A DNA stretch of 64,000 nucleotides from Pseudotabrizicola sp051200875 (GTDB taxonomy: Bacteria > Pseudomonadota > Alphaproteobacteria > Rhodobacterales > Rhodobacteraceae), in assembly GCF_051200875.1 (NCBI RefSeq), contig NZ_CP195191.1, positions 496,001 through 560,000 of the forward strand, given 5' to 3'. A program made the translations under genes and the position numbers. Shown piece after piece: positions 53,514 to 60,843 of this stretch; positions within the stretch are counted from its first letter, which is position 1; each line of letters begins with the position of its first letter. Under the pieces are notes generated by a model. That model made no database searches. It was not told the origin of the DNA and saw nothing but the letters and a program-made list of their open reading frames with translations.

Positions 53514-54168
53514 TGGTTTGCTCTGGGTAAAGCTGGAATTCTTCTTCCCAACTGGTCAGTAACTCTCCTACGTCTTGTGCTTCTGCTCCAGTTAGGCGCG
53601 CGCTCACAGCTTGTGGGGTGATTCCGAGTGTTTCTGCGATTTCCTTTCCAGAAATCTTCGGATTTCGTAGAAAAAGCGTGGCTGCCTCTGATTGTTCGCG
53701 GGTCCACTTATTGATGCGTAGCATTAGAGCTTCGGTTGCAATCTGGTGGAGTGCCGTCACCCCGCTTGCTTGCCCAGCGATTGTGAGACGTTTGTTCGTT
53801 TTGCTCAGCCAGTCCAGCGCCTGTCCAGAAACCGTAAAAGCGCTTCCGTGAGCATCTGCAAGCGATGTCGTTCCCATCGAATCCGCAATGCCGATTCCTA
53901 TGGCAATTCGTGTGTGGGGAAGATCAACACTGCCTTTGAGGACTGAAATGCATCTGACTGCCAAGCGGAGTGCTTCAGGCACATAGCCAACAGCGAATTG
54001 CCATCCGTCACCACGAAAGCGTGTGAATTTCACGGGGCTGGTGAAGGTTGATGTCTCATGATCTTCGGCAATTCTTTGAATTCTATCAATAGCCCGATCC
54101 ACGGCTTCGCTAGAATACTCTGTCGAGTCAACAAGATCACCAGAAAGGACAGCGATTGGTAATTGCAT
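53506..54168 (-). CDS. SatD-like protein: cyclase-like domain plus helix-turn-helix
   Basis: A 220-residue protein. The N-terminal part reads AVLSGDLVDSTEYS and FRFRGDGW-type (residues 51-56 FRGDGW); Asp11 and Asp54 are placed 43 residues apart, as are the two metal-binding Asp residues of class III nucleotide cyclases. The later cyclase-like segment ends in SGQALDWLSKT, where usual cyclases have Asn and Arg for catalysis; these are not seen. Residues about 168-192 (KEIAETLGITPQAVSARL) form a helix-turn-helix. The start follows GGAG at 54168. The gene is about 45% G+C in places, well below its neighbours, hinting at transfer. Confidence 0.8.
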   Translation of the reverse strand: MQLPIAVLSGDLVDSTEYSSEAVDRAIDRIQRIAEDHETSTFTSPVKFTRFRGDGWQFAVGYVPEALRLAVRCISVLKGSVDLPHTRIAIGIGIADSMGTTSLADAHGSAFTVSGQALDWLSKTNKRLTIAGQASGVTALHQIATEALMLRINKWTREQSEAATLFLRNPKISGKEIAETLGITPQAVSARLTGAEAQDVGELLTSWEEEFQLYPEQTND

Positions 54169-54183
54169 TTGACTGACTCCTAT

Positions 54184-54233
54184 GAATCAAGCCTATCAGC
54201 TTTATATTCAAAGAATCAAGTCTATTAGCTTTA
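54184..54233 (-). promoter_or_regulatory. two direct repeats in the SatD-like promoter
   Basis: GAATCAAGcCTATcAGCTTT at 54184 and GAATCAAGtCTATtAGCTTT at 54213 match at 19 of 21 bases over the full unit, with a period of 29. Each holds an AAG(C/T)CTAT(C/T)AGCTT half-symmetric core and a GANTC site for CcrM methylation. They are likely binding sites for the helix-turn-helix protein encoded downstream. Confidence 0.6.
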
Positions 54234-54263
54234 CTGTCTCGGATTAAAGCCTGAGGCTTTGAT

Positions 54264-54623
54264 TTACATGAATCCAAGTTCCAGCCTTGCTTCGTCGCTC
54301 ATCATGTCCATGCCCCAAGGCGGATCGAAGGTCATTTTGACTTCGACCTGTTTGACGCCGGGCAGGGGTTCGACGGCATCGGCGACCCAGCCGGGCATTT
54401 CGCCTGCAACCGGGCAGCCGGGGGCTGTCAGGGTCATCATGATGTCAACCTCGTTCTCGGGGCTGATCTCGATCGTGTAGACAAGGCCGAGGTCGAAGAT
54501 GTTGACCGGAATTTCCGGGTCGAACACCGTGCGGCAGGCATCGACCACTTGTTCATAAAGCGGGTGGTCGGTGGTGGAGGGCTTGATCAAGGGGGCGCCC
54601 TCGACTTTCGCTTCGCTGGTCAT
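54264..54623 (-). CDS. sufT: SUF system iron-sulfur assembly protein SufT (DUF59)
   Basis: A 119-residue MIP18/DUF59 protein involved in maturation of Fe-S proteins. The signature is VDACRTVFDPEIPVNIFDLG near residues 28-47 and LTAPGCPVAGEMPGWVADAV near 65-85, with the conserved Cys. The ATG at 54623 follows GAGG; the preceding GTG in frame is less likely. It is separated from the sufA-like carrier gene by the SatD-like and DUF3307 genes, which look inserted into an ancestral sufT-sufA pair. Confidence 0.93.
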   Translation of the reverse strand: MTSEAKVEGAPLIKPSTTDHPLYEQVVDACRTVFDPEIPVNIFDLGLVYTIEISPENEVDIMMTLTAPGCPVAGEMPGWVADAVEPLPGVKQVEVKMTFDPPWGMDMMSDEARLELGFM

Positions 54624-54689
54624 CACGGCCTCATGTCTTTTCCGACGAAATATATAGGGAAAGCGAAAGGCCGCGTCCAGAGCAGGCGA

Positions 54690-55100
54690 TTATTCCGATG
54701 AAGGCGGCGGGCCAAGCAGATCCCATCGGTTGCCGAAAGGATCACGCCAGACGGCAACGGTGCCGTATTCTTCGTGGCGCGGGGCTTCATCAAAGATCAC
54801 ACCTTTTGCCCGCATCGCATTGTAATCTCGCATGAAATCATCTGTCCGCAAGAACAGCCAGACGCGACCTGCGCCCTGATTGCCGATGGCCTTTAGTTGT
54901 TCGGGGCCATCGGCGCGGGCCAGAACAAGGCGTGCGCCTCCCCCCGGTGGTTCGACAGTGACCCAGCGTTTGCGGGCTTGGTCGATTTCTTCGGTCAGCC
55001 GAAAACCCAAGCAATCGCAATAAAAGGCGATGGCGCTGTCATAATCGGGAACAATGAGGGAGACAGCCGCAAGGACGGCGCCATTGGCAGTGGCGGTCAC
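54690..55100 (-). CDS. VOC (glyoxalase/bleomycin resistance) family protein, GTG start
   Basis: A 136-residue vicinal-oxygen-chelate protein of the single-domain dimer type. SLIVPDYDSAIAFYCDCLGF starts the first beta-alpha unit and VAVWRDPFGNRWDLLGP ends it; Asp or Glu and His metal positions are partly visible. I chose the GTG at 55100, which overlaps the bpt stop (GTGA), giving VTATANGAVLAAVSLIVPD. Longer readings go into the bpt gene. The substrate is unknown. It is translationally coupled to bpt. Confidence 0.83.
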   Translation of the reverse strand: MTATANGAVLAAVSLIVPDYDSAIAFYCDCLGFRLTEEIDQARKRWVTVEPPGGGARLVLARADGPEQLKAIGNQGAGRVWLFLRTDDFMRDYNAMRAKGVIFDEAPRHEEYGTVAVWRDPFGNRWDLLGPPPSSE

Positions 55101-55933
55101 TCCCGCACCGGGCGGACTTCTGGCAGGTTGATGCGGGCGACCTGTTCGGCGATTGGGTCCATCGACAGCGGGTGCAGTTCGGCGCTGTGATCCTCGGGGC
55201 TGCCAATGTCTTGCCAACGACCGCTCTTGTAGATCTCAAGCGCCGAGAAGGTTGATTTGTAGCCCATCTTGCGGCTGCCCGGCACCCAATAGCCCAAATA
55301 GACATAGGGCAGGCCGGCTTCGCGGGCGATGGCGATATGGTCAAGGATCACATAAGTGCCAAGGCTGAGATCGGCGAGTTCGGGATCATAGAAGCTGTAG
55401 ACCATGCTGAGCCCGTCGTCGAACACATCGGTCAGGCAGACGGCTGAGAGCTGGCGGCCCGTTTCATCGATCTTGGCGGGGCGGGAATATTCGATGACGC
55501 GGCTTTTGATCGGGGTTTCCTCGATCATCGCGGCGAATTCGAAAATATCCATATCGGCCATGCCACCATCGGCGTGACGGACATCCAGATAGCGGCGGAA
55601 CAGGGAAAACTGATCTTCCGTGGCCCAGGGGCTGGTCGCATTGCGGCGCAGATGGGCGGCGCGGTTCAGAATTTTCCGCTGCGTGCGGTTCGGTTTGAAA
55701 TCTGCCACACGGATTCGGGCGGAAAGACAGGCCGAACATTCCACACAAGACGGGCGGTAGAGCACGTTTTGGCTGCGACGGAAGCCCTGTTTGGACAGCG
55801 TATCGTTCAGCTTTTGCGCGTGATCGCCCTGCAGCGCTGTGAATAGCTTTCGTTCCATGCGCCCGTCCAGATAGGGGCATGGTTGAGGAGCCGTCACATA
55901 GAACTGGGGCGCAATGGGAAGCGTGTGGCGCAT
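55097..55933 (-). CDS. bpt: aspartate/glutamate leucyltransferase
   Basis: Leucyl/phenylalanyl-type transferase that adds Leu from leucyl-tRNA to N-terminal Asp or Glu, marking proteins for N-end rule degradation. The 278-residue protein has the N-terminal Cys pair region CPYLDGRMERKL, the CVECSACLSARIRV segment, the catalytic domain with SMVYSFYDPELADLSLGTYVI, and YVYLGYWVPGSRKMGYK. GGAGAGAC precedes the ATG. It is coupled with the VOC gene downstream. Confidence 0.96.
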   Translation of the reverse strand: MRHTLPIAPQFYVTAPQPCPYLDGRMERKLFTALQGDHAQKLNDTLSKQGFRRSQNVLYRPSCVECSACLSARIRVADFKPNRTQRKILNRAAHLRRNATSPWATEDQFSLFRRYLDVRHADGGMADMDIFEFAAMIEETPIKSRVIEYSRPAKIDETGRQLSAVCLTDVFDDGLSMVYSFYDPELADLSLGTYVILDHIAIAREAGLPYVYLGYWVPGSRKMGYKSTFSALEIYKSGRWQDIGSPEDHSAELHPLSMDPIAEQVARINLPEVRPVRE

Positions 55934-55981
55934 GTCTCTCCGATTTGACCGCGACCCACGTTAGCAAGGACAGCGTCACAG

Positions 55982-56029
55982 GCCAAGAACGGAAATATCT
56001 CCACTTATGTTAGAGTCTCCGTTCTTGGC
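55982..56029. repeat. 12-bp perfect inverted repeat between bpt and RDD gene
   Basis: GCCAAGAACGGA at 55982-55993 and TCCGTTCTTGGC at 56018-56029 are exact reverse complements with a 24-base loop. It lies in the 111-base gap downstream of the RDD gene and upstream of bpt, without a T-run. Confidence 0.65.
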
Positions 56030-56044
56030 ATTTTCTTGCGCGTC

Positions 56045-56497
56045 CTAGCGCAGGGAAGGGCTGTTTATCGCCACCGACCCCAGCACATGGTCGGTCAGGC
56101 CCTGCCCGCGGGACGAGGTAAGCATCAGAACGACAGACAGAATCTGCGGCAGGATGAAGGCCATCGAGAGAGAAAAGCCGATGGTCCAGATCAGGGCGGT
56201 TCCGGCGTCGAAACGCTGGCCCTGACGGTCGAGGAATTCGATGCTCATGAGCCGCATACCCCAGGTGGCCGAACGCCCTGAAAGTGTGATCCAGCGGTAA
56301 AAGAAGGCGACGGTCAGATAAAGCACCGGCAGGAAGAACAGCGCGGTGAAGGCGGTGAAGGGAACGATCAGCGCGGTGATGACGGCGATCAGAACCAAGT
56401 CGAAGATCCAAGCGAGAAAGCGCTTGGTCAGAACGCCGTCATAGAATGCGCTGTGACGGTCCGGATCTGGTTGGGTTTCACGGGCGACAAAGGTCAT
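56045..56497 (-). CDS. RDD family membrane protein
   Basis: A 150-residue protein with three hydrophobic helices. The RDD domain begins LTKRFLAWIFDLVLIAVI, with the Arg and Asp pair on the first helix that gives the family its name, and ends GQGLTDHVLGSVAI. The role is usually unknown; transport or membrane organisation is suggested in some cases. The ATG at 56497 follows AGGA. It is downstream of DUF2852 on the same strand, after a 66-base gap. Confidence 0.87.
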   Translation of the reverse strand: MTFVARETQPDPDRHSAFYDGVLTKRFLAWIFDLVLIAVITALIVPFTAFTALFFLPVLYLTVAFFYRWITLSGRSATWGMRLMSIEFLDRQGQRFDAGTALIWTIGFSLSMAFILPQILSVVLMLTSSRGQGLTDHVLGSVAINSPSLR

Positions 56498-56563
56498 TTC
56501 GGCGTTCCTGTCATTGAAAGCGAGAGGACGATGGCCCCAAGGGGCCACCGCATTGGTCTGGTC

Positions 56564-57043
56564 TTAGTATTCGCCGCGCGGGCTGTCTTCTGCGGCGGCA
56601 GGCCTCACGCTCTTTGCGCGATCATCCATGAACGCATCGAATTCCGATTTGTCCTTGGCGGCACGCAGGCGGTCGAGGAAGGCCTCAAACGCTTCTTGTT
56701 CTTCTTCAAGGCGACGCAGGGTGTCGGCCTTGTAGGCATCAAAAGCGGTGTTGCCCGACGGGCGGCCGACGCGGGCGGCCATGTGCCAATCACGCGCATG
56801 GCGGCGTTGGGTGCAAGCTCTGAACATTTGTCTGCTCCAGCGGTTGGTGAAGGTGATGTAAAGCACGAGGAAAAGGCCCACGGGCCAGATGAAAATGAAG
56901 CCAAGAACCATGGCGGCGATCCAGGCCCCGCGCCCTTTGCTGTCGAGCCAAGCTTCGACGCTGCGCAAGCGGGCCATGATCCCACCCCAGAGCCCGCCGG
57001 AATCCCGGTCTGTGGTCTGAGCAGTTGCAGGATAGGTAGTCAT
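56564..57043 (-). CDS. DUF2852 membrane protein
   Basis: A 159-residue protein with one or two hydrophobic helices (AWIAAMVLGFIFIWPVGLFL at about residues 40-58) and a charged C-terminal half. NTAFDAYKADTLRRLEEEQEAF is typical of DUF2852, which is confined to alphaproteobacteria. The function is unknown; the coiled-coil-like tail suggests an interaction. Two copies of a 19-base operator lie upstream, and an RDD gene follows, so these probably form a regulated pair. Confidence 0.88.
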   Translation of the reverse strand: MTTYPATAQTTDRDSGGLWGGIMARLRSVEAWLDSKGRGAWIAAMVLGFIFIWPVGLFLVLYITFTNRWSRQMFRACTQRRHARDWHMAARVGRPSGNTAFDAYKADTLRRLEEEQEAFEAFLDRLRAAKDKSEFDAFMDDRAKSVRPAAAEDSPRGEY

Positions 57044-57066
57044 GGCGGTACTCCGTTCAATGGTTG

Positions 57067-57085
57067 ATGTGAATGTCTTTCACAT
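57067..57085. promoter_or_regulatory. operator copy 1 upstream of DUF2852
   Basis: ATGTGAA-N5-TTCACAT, a perfect 7-base dyad 24 bases before the DUF2852 start. A related copy occurs 59 bases upstream on the same side. Confidence 0.65.
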
Positions 57086-57125
57086 GATGGAAGATGGGAG
57101 GCGCATGGGGGTTGCACAAGAGGCG

Positions 57126-57144
57126 ATGTGAAAGATTTTTACAT
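57126..57144. promoter_or_regulatory. operator copy 2 upstream of DUF2852
   Basis: ATGTGAA-N5-TTTACAT differs from copy 1 by one base in the right arm. The two sites bracket a possible promoter of the DUF2852 gene. The binding protein is unknown. Confidence 0.6.
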
Positions 57145-57205
57145 ATTTTCGGAAGAGGCGATTTTCGTTATTAAATTCAGTGAATTACGCGATCAGTCTT
57201 GCCGT

Positions 57206-57676
57206 TTAATTGACGCTGAAGTCGGCAATTCTGGCCAAGCTGGCCTGTGAAAGAGTCTTTGGACAGACCGGAAATATATGTCTGGGTGTTCCCGCGGCGG
57301 CCCAAACCGTGGTGAAGTCGAGCAGTCGTCGATCCATCCATGTCGGGCTTGGTGTGAGATGGCCAAGCGGGGCAACACCACCAATGGCAAAGCCTGTGAC
57401 CTGCCTGACTGTGTTGATTTCAGCGCGCCCAAGCGGCTCAGTGGCGAGTTGCGAGGCCAGTTCCGGATCGACCTGATTTCCCCCCGCAGTCAGAAACAGG
57501 AACAATCGCCCGCTGCTGCCCTGAAACAGGATCGATTTCACGATCTGGTCAAGCTCACATCCCGCGGCATCTGCCGCCTGTTGGGCGGTGCGGGTTTCCC
57601 CCGGCATTTCGATCGGCTGGCTGTCGATGCCAGCGGCATGCAGGGCAGATTTCACGCGGGCCAGACTTTTCGACAT
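57206..57676 (-). CDS. YbaK/EbsC family aminoacyl-tRNA deacylase-like protein
   Basis: A 156-residue protein of the YbaK fold, which hydrolyses mischarged tRNAs or acts in trans to editing domains. The core TAQQAADAAGCELDQIVKSILFQ has the conserved Lys, and FAIGGVAPLGHLTPSPTWMD gives the Gly-x-x-P loop. GGAG precedes the ATG at 57676; the longer reading begins in the divergent glnE promoter. It lies 162 bases downstream of the DUF2852 start region, on the same strand. Confidence 0.9.
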   Translation of the reverse strand: MSKSLARVKSALHAAGIDSQPIEMPGETRTAQQAADAAGCELDQIVKSILFQGSSGRLFLFLTAGGNQVDPELASQLATEPLGRAEINTVRQVTGFAIGGVAPLGHLTPSPTWMDRRLLDFTTVWAAAGTPRHIFPVCPKTLSQASLARIADFSVN

Positions 57677-57774
57677 TCTCGTCTCCTTGATACCGGGAGA
57701 CTGGCCAAAAGCGATCCGTGCGGCAAGAGGGAGCAATTGACCTCGCGGTCCCCATCGGATCATCTGGGCATATC

Positions 57775-60546
57775 ATGCAAGATTTTCGATCCCGTATCAC
57801 CCGCCAGCCGCTTCCGTTCGACCCCGCCCCGGCGCAAGACATGCGAGAGGCGTTTTCGGATTTGGGTCCGGAACTGTCCGGCCTTTTGGCGGGGACGGCG
57901 GGCTGTAGTCCTTTCTTGAAAGGGCTGATGGTGCGCGACGCCGAATGGCTGCGTGGCGCGCTTTCAGAAGCGCCCGAGGCAGCGGTAGCGGCGGTTCTGG
58001 CCGGATTGGAGGAATTGACCTTGGACGGGCTGGCGGACGGATTGCGGCAGGCCAAGCGCCGCCTTGCCCTGCTGACCGGGCTTGCCGATCTGGGCGGTGT
58101 GTGGCCGTTGGAACAGGTGACCGGAACCCTGACGGATCTGGCTGACAAGGCGGTTGATCTGTCGATGAAGCGCCTTGTGGCAGAGGAAATCCGGCGCGGG
58201 AAATTGCCTGGGGCCGTGCCGGAAGATGCCGAGACGGCTGCGGGGATGGTCGCCTTGGCCATGGGCAAGATGGGGGCGGGTGAACTGAACTATTCGTCGG
58301 ACATCGACCTGATCTGTCTGTTCGACGAGACGCGCTATCCCGGCGAAGAACATGAGGCGCGGTCTGCCTTTATCCGTGTCACGCGTAAGATGACGGCGCT
58401 TTTGCAGGACCTGACGTCGGAAGGCTATGTGTTCCGCACCGATTTGCGGCTGCGCCCGGATGCCAGTGTGACGCCGGTTTGCCTGTCGATGGCGGCGGCG
58501 GAAGCCTATTATGAAAGCGTTGGGCGCACATGGGAGCGCGCGGCCTATATCAAGGCGCGGCCCTGTGGCGGCGATCTTGCGGCGGGGGAGCGGTTTCTGA
58601 AGGTGCTGACACCCTTTGTCTGGCGCAAGCACCTTGATTTTGCGGCGATTCAGGACGCGCATGACATGCGTCTGCGGATTCGCGATCACCGGGGGCTGCA
58701 TGGCCCGATCACGGTCGAGGGCCATAACATGAAGCTGGGGGCAGGCGGGATTCGCGAGATCGAATTCTTTACCCAGACCCGGCAATTGATTGCGGGGGGG
58801 CGTGACCCGGACCTGCGTGACCGCACCACGATTGGGGGGCTTTCGGCCTTGGCCAAGAAGGGATGGGTCGGGGCTGCGGAGGCGGCTGAGCTTTCGACGC
58901 TGTACCGCGCCCATCGTGAGGTGGAGCATCGGTTGCAGATGGTGGGCGATGCGCAGACGCATACGATGCCCACAAGCGCCGAGGGGGTTGCGCGGATTGC
59001 GGCCTTTTGCGGGTTGACGGTTGAGGACTTCCGGGCGGGTCTGGTGCAGCGCCTGAAGCGCACGGATGAGTTGACCGAGGGTTTCTTTGCTCCGGCAGAG
59101 GCCGAAGCGGGGCCGGAACTGTCGGATCAGGCGCGCGAGATCGTGGCCGGATGGATCCATTACCCCGCGCTGCGGAGCGAACGGGCGCAGACCATTTTCC
59201 GGCGGTTGCGGCCCACGCTGTTGAAGCAATTGATGCGCGCGGCCCATCCGGATGAGGCCCTGCGTGCCTTGGACGGCTTCTTGGCGGGGCTGCCTGCGGG
59301 GGTGCAGATCTTTTCGCTGTTCGAGGCGAACCCGACGCTGGTGGAACTGATCGTTGATATTGCCGGGACCTCGCCGCAACTGGCGCGTTATCTTTCGCGC
59401 AATGCCGGGGTTCTGGATGCGGTGATCGGTGGCAGTTTCTGGGCGCCTTGGCCGGGCATGTCGAACCTGCGGCAGGATTTGCAGCGGGTGCTTGCGGAGG
59501 TTCCGGATTACGAAAAGAAGCTGGATACGGCTCGGCGCTGGATGAAGGAGTGGCATTTCCGGGTTGGGGTTCATCACCTGCGTGGGCTGATTGATGCCTT
59601 TGAGGCCGGAAAAAGCTATGCCGATCTGGCCGAAGCCATCGTTTCGACGATCTGGCCCGAGGTGGTGCGGGAGTTTTCGCGCCGTTATGGGCCGCCGCCG
59701 GGGCGCGGGGCGGTGGTGATGGGGATGGGGTCGTTGGGGGCTGCGCGGCTGAATGCCGGATCGGACCTTGATCTGATCGTGATCTATGACGCGCAGGGAC
59801 AAGAAGAGTCGGCGGGGCCGAAACCATTGGCGACGCGGCCCTATTTTGCCCGGTTGACCCAAGCGATGGTCACGGCCCTGACGGCGCAGATGCCAGAAGG
59901 GCGGCTTTATGAGGTGGATATGCGGTTGCGGCCGTCTGGTCGGCAGGGGCCGGTGGCGACCAGTCTGCAAAGTTTTACCGATTATCAGGAAACCGAGGCC
60001 TGGACCTGGGAGCATCTGGCGCTGACGCGGGCGCGGGTTCTGGCCGGAGAGGCGAGTTTGGCCGCCGAGGTCGAAGAGTTCCGCAAGGCGCTGTTGCCGA
60101 AGAAGGGGCAGGGGCCGACGGTTCGGGCCGATGTCGCGGCGATGCGCGAACGGCTTCAGGCGGCAAAGCCCGCAAAAGGCAGTTGGGAGGCCAAGAACGG
60201 CCCCGGTCGTCTGATGGACATCGAGCTTTGCGCCCAGATGTTTGCGCTGATCGCCGGAAGTCCTGCACGCGGGGTTGAACGGCAGATCGGGGCGGGGAAG
60301 CAATCAGGCGTGTCGCAAACTGATCTTCAGTCCTTGCTGGACGCCTATAGATTGACATGGAGATTGCAGTGCGGGTCGCGCCTTCTGACCGAGGGAGAAG
60401 TGGACTTGCAGACCCTTGGCGAAGGGGGGCGGGATTTCCTGCTGCGCGAAACGGGGGCCGAAACGGCCGACGATTTGTCGGAGCAGTTGGAAGATGCCGT
60501 TGCCCGCGCCGAGGCGGTGATAGCAGCCCAGATGGGCGGAGGATAA
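57775..60546 (+). CDS. glnE: bifunctional glutamine synthetase adenylyltransferase/deadenylase
   Basis: Adds and removes AMP on glutamine synthetase according to PII signals, setting its activity with nitrogen supply. The 923-residue protein has two homologous nucleotidyltransferase domains: MGKMGAGELNYSSDIDLICLF near residue 165, and MGMGSLGAARLNAGSDLDLIV near residue 650, each with the GxL or DxD metal Asp pair, and helical GlnD-like domains between. The start at 57775 is supported by relatives; the ribosome site is weak. It is near the family's usual length of about 940. It is followed by a small gene on the same strand. Confidence 0.95.
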   Translation: MQDFRSRITRQPLPFDPAPAQDMREAFSDLGPELSGLLAGTAGCSPFLKGLMVRDAEWLRGALSEAPEAAVAAVLAGLEELTLDGLADGLRQAKRRLALLTGLADLGGVWPLEQVTGTLTDLADKAVDLSMKRLVAEEIRRGKLPGAVPEDAETAAGMVALAMGKMGAGELNYSSDIDLICLFDETRYPGEEHEARSAFIRVTRKMTALLQDLTSEGYVFRTDLRLRPDASVTPVCLSMAAAEAYYESVGRTWERAAYIKARPCGGDLAAGERFLKVLTPFVWRKHLDFAAIQDAHDMRLRIRDHRGLHGPITVEGHNMKLGAGGIREIEFFTQTRQLIAGGRDPDLRDRTTIGGLSALAKKGWVGAAEAAELSTLYRAHREVEHRLQMVGDAQTHTMPTSAEGVARIAAFCGLTVEDFRAGLVQRLKRTDELTEGFFAPAEAEAGPELSDQAREIVAGWIHYPALRSERAQTIFRRLRPTLLKQLMRAAHPDEALRALDGFLAGLPAGVQIFSLFEANPTLVELIVDIAGTSPQLARYLSRNAGVLDAVIGGSFWAPWPGMSNLRQDLQRVLAEVPDYEKKLDTARRWMKEWHFRVGVHHLRGLIDAFEAGKSYADLAEAIVSTIWPEVVREFSRRYGPPPGRGAVVMGMGSLGAARLNAGSDLDLIVIYDAQGQEESAGPKPLATRPYFARLTQAMVTALTAQMPEGRLYEVDMRLRPSGRQGPVATSLQSFTDYQETEAWTWEHLALTRARVLAGEASLAAEVEEFRKALLPKKGQGPTVRADVAAMRERLQAAKPAKGSWEAKNGPGRLMDIELCAQMFALIAGSPARGVERQIGAGKQSGVSQTDLQSLLDAYRLTWRLQCGSRLLTEGEVDLQTLGEGGRDFLLRETGAETADDLSEQLEDAVARAEAVIAAQMGGG

Positions 60547-60549
60547 CGC

Positions 60550-60843
60550 ATGGGGAGACGTGCGATGCGGGTGGAAGAGGCTGATCCGAAAGGTCTGGTC
60601 CGGGAGAGCTATCGGATTGAGGGCATTACGGCTGGTGAATGCCGCTCGATCTTTATCGACTGGGCGCTGAGCCTGCCGGTTGGGGCCGACCAGCCCGATG
60701 CCTTGCGCAGCCTGATTGCCCATTATGCGATGGGGGCCGAGGATCACCCGATGAGCAAGGTGTTGAAGGACGCGCTTGTTCCGGCCGAAGCGCCGCGTCG
60801 TCGGGGCGGGCGTTCCGCACGCTTGTCCGCCGATCAAGGCTAA
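60550..60843 (+). CDS. small conserved protein downstream of glnE
   Basis: A 97-residue soluble protein that begins three bases after the glnE stop, so it is translationally coupled. GGAGG lies seven bases before the ATG. Its core ECRSIFIDWALSLPVGADQP and YAMGAEDHPMSKVLKDAL is mostly helical, followed by a basic tail (PRRRGGRSARLS). No family is recognised; such a protein often follows glnE in this group. It overlaps the convergent oxidoreductase gene by four bases. Confidence 0.72.
   Translation: MGRRAMRVEEADPKGLVRESYRIEGITAGECRSIFIDWALSLPVGADQPDALRSLIAHYAMGAEDHPMSKVLKDALVPAEAPRRRGGRSARLSADQG

Noticed and set aside
57964..60303. A 779-codon frame on the minus strand opposite glnE
   Set aside because: Arginine/proline-rich composition of an antisense shadow; glnE on the plus strand has clear motifs.
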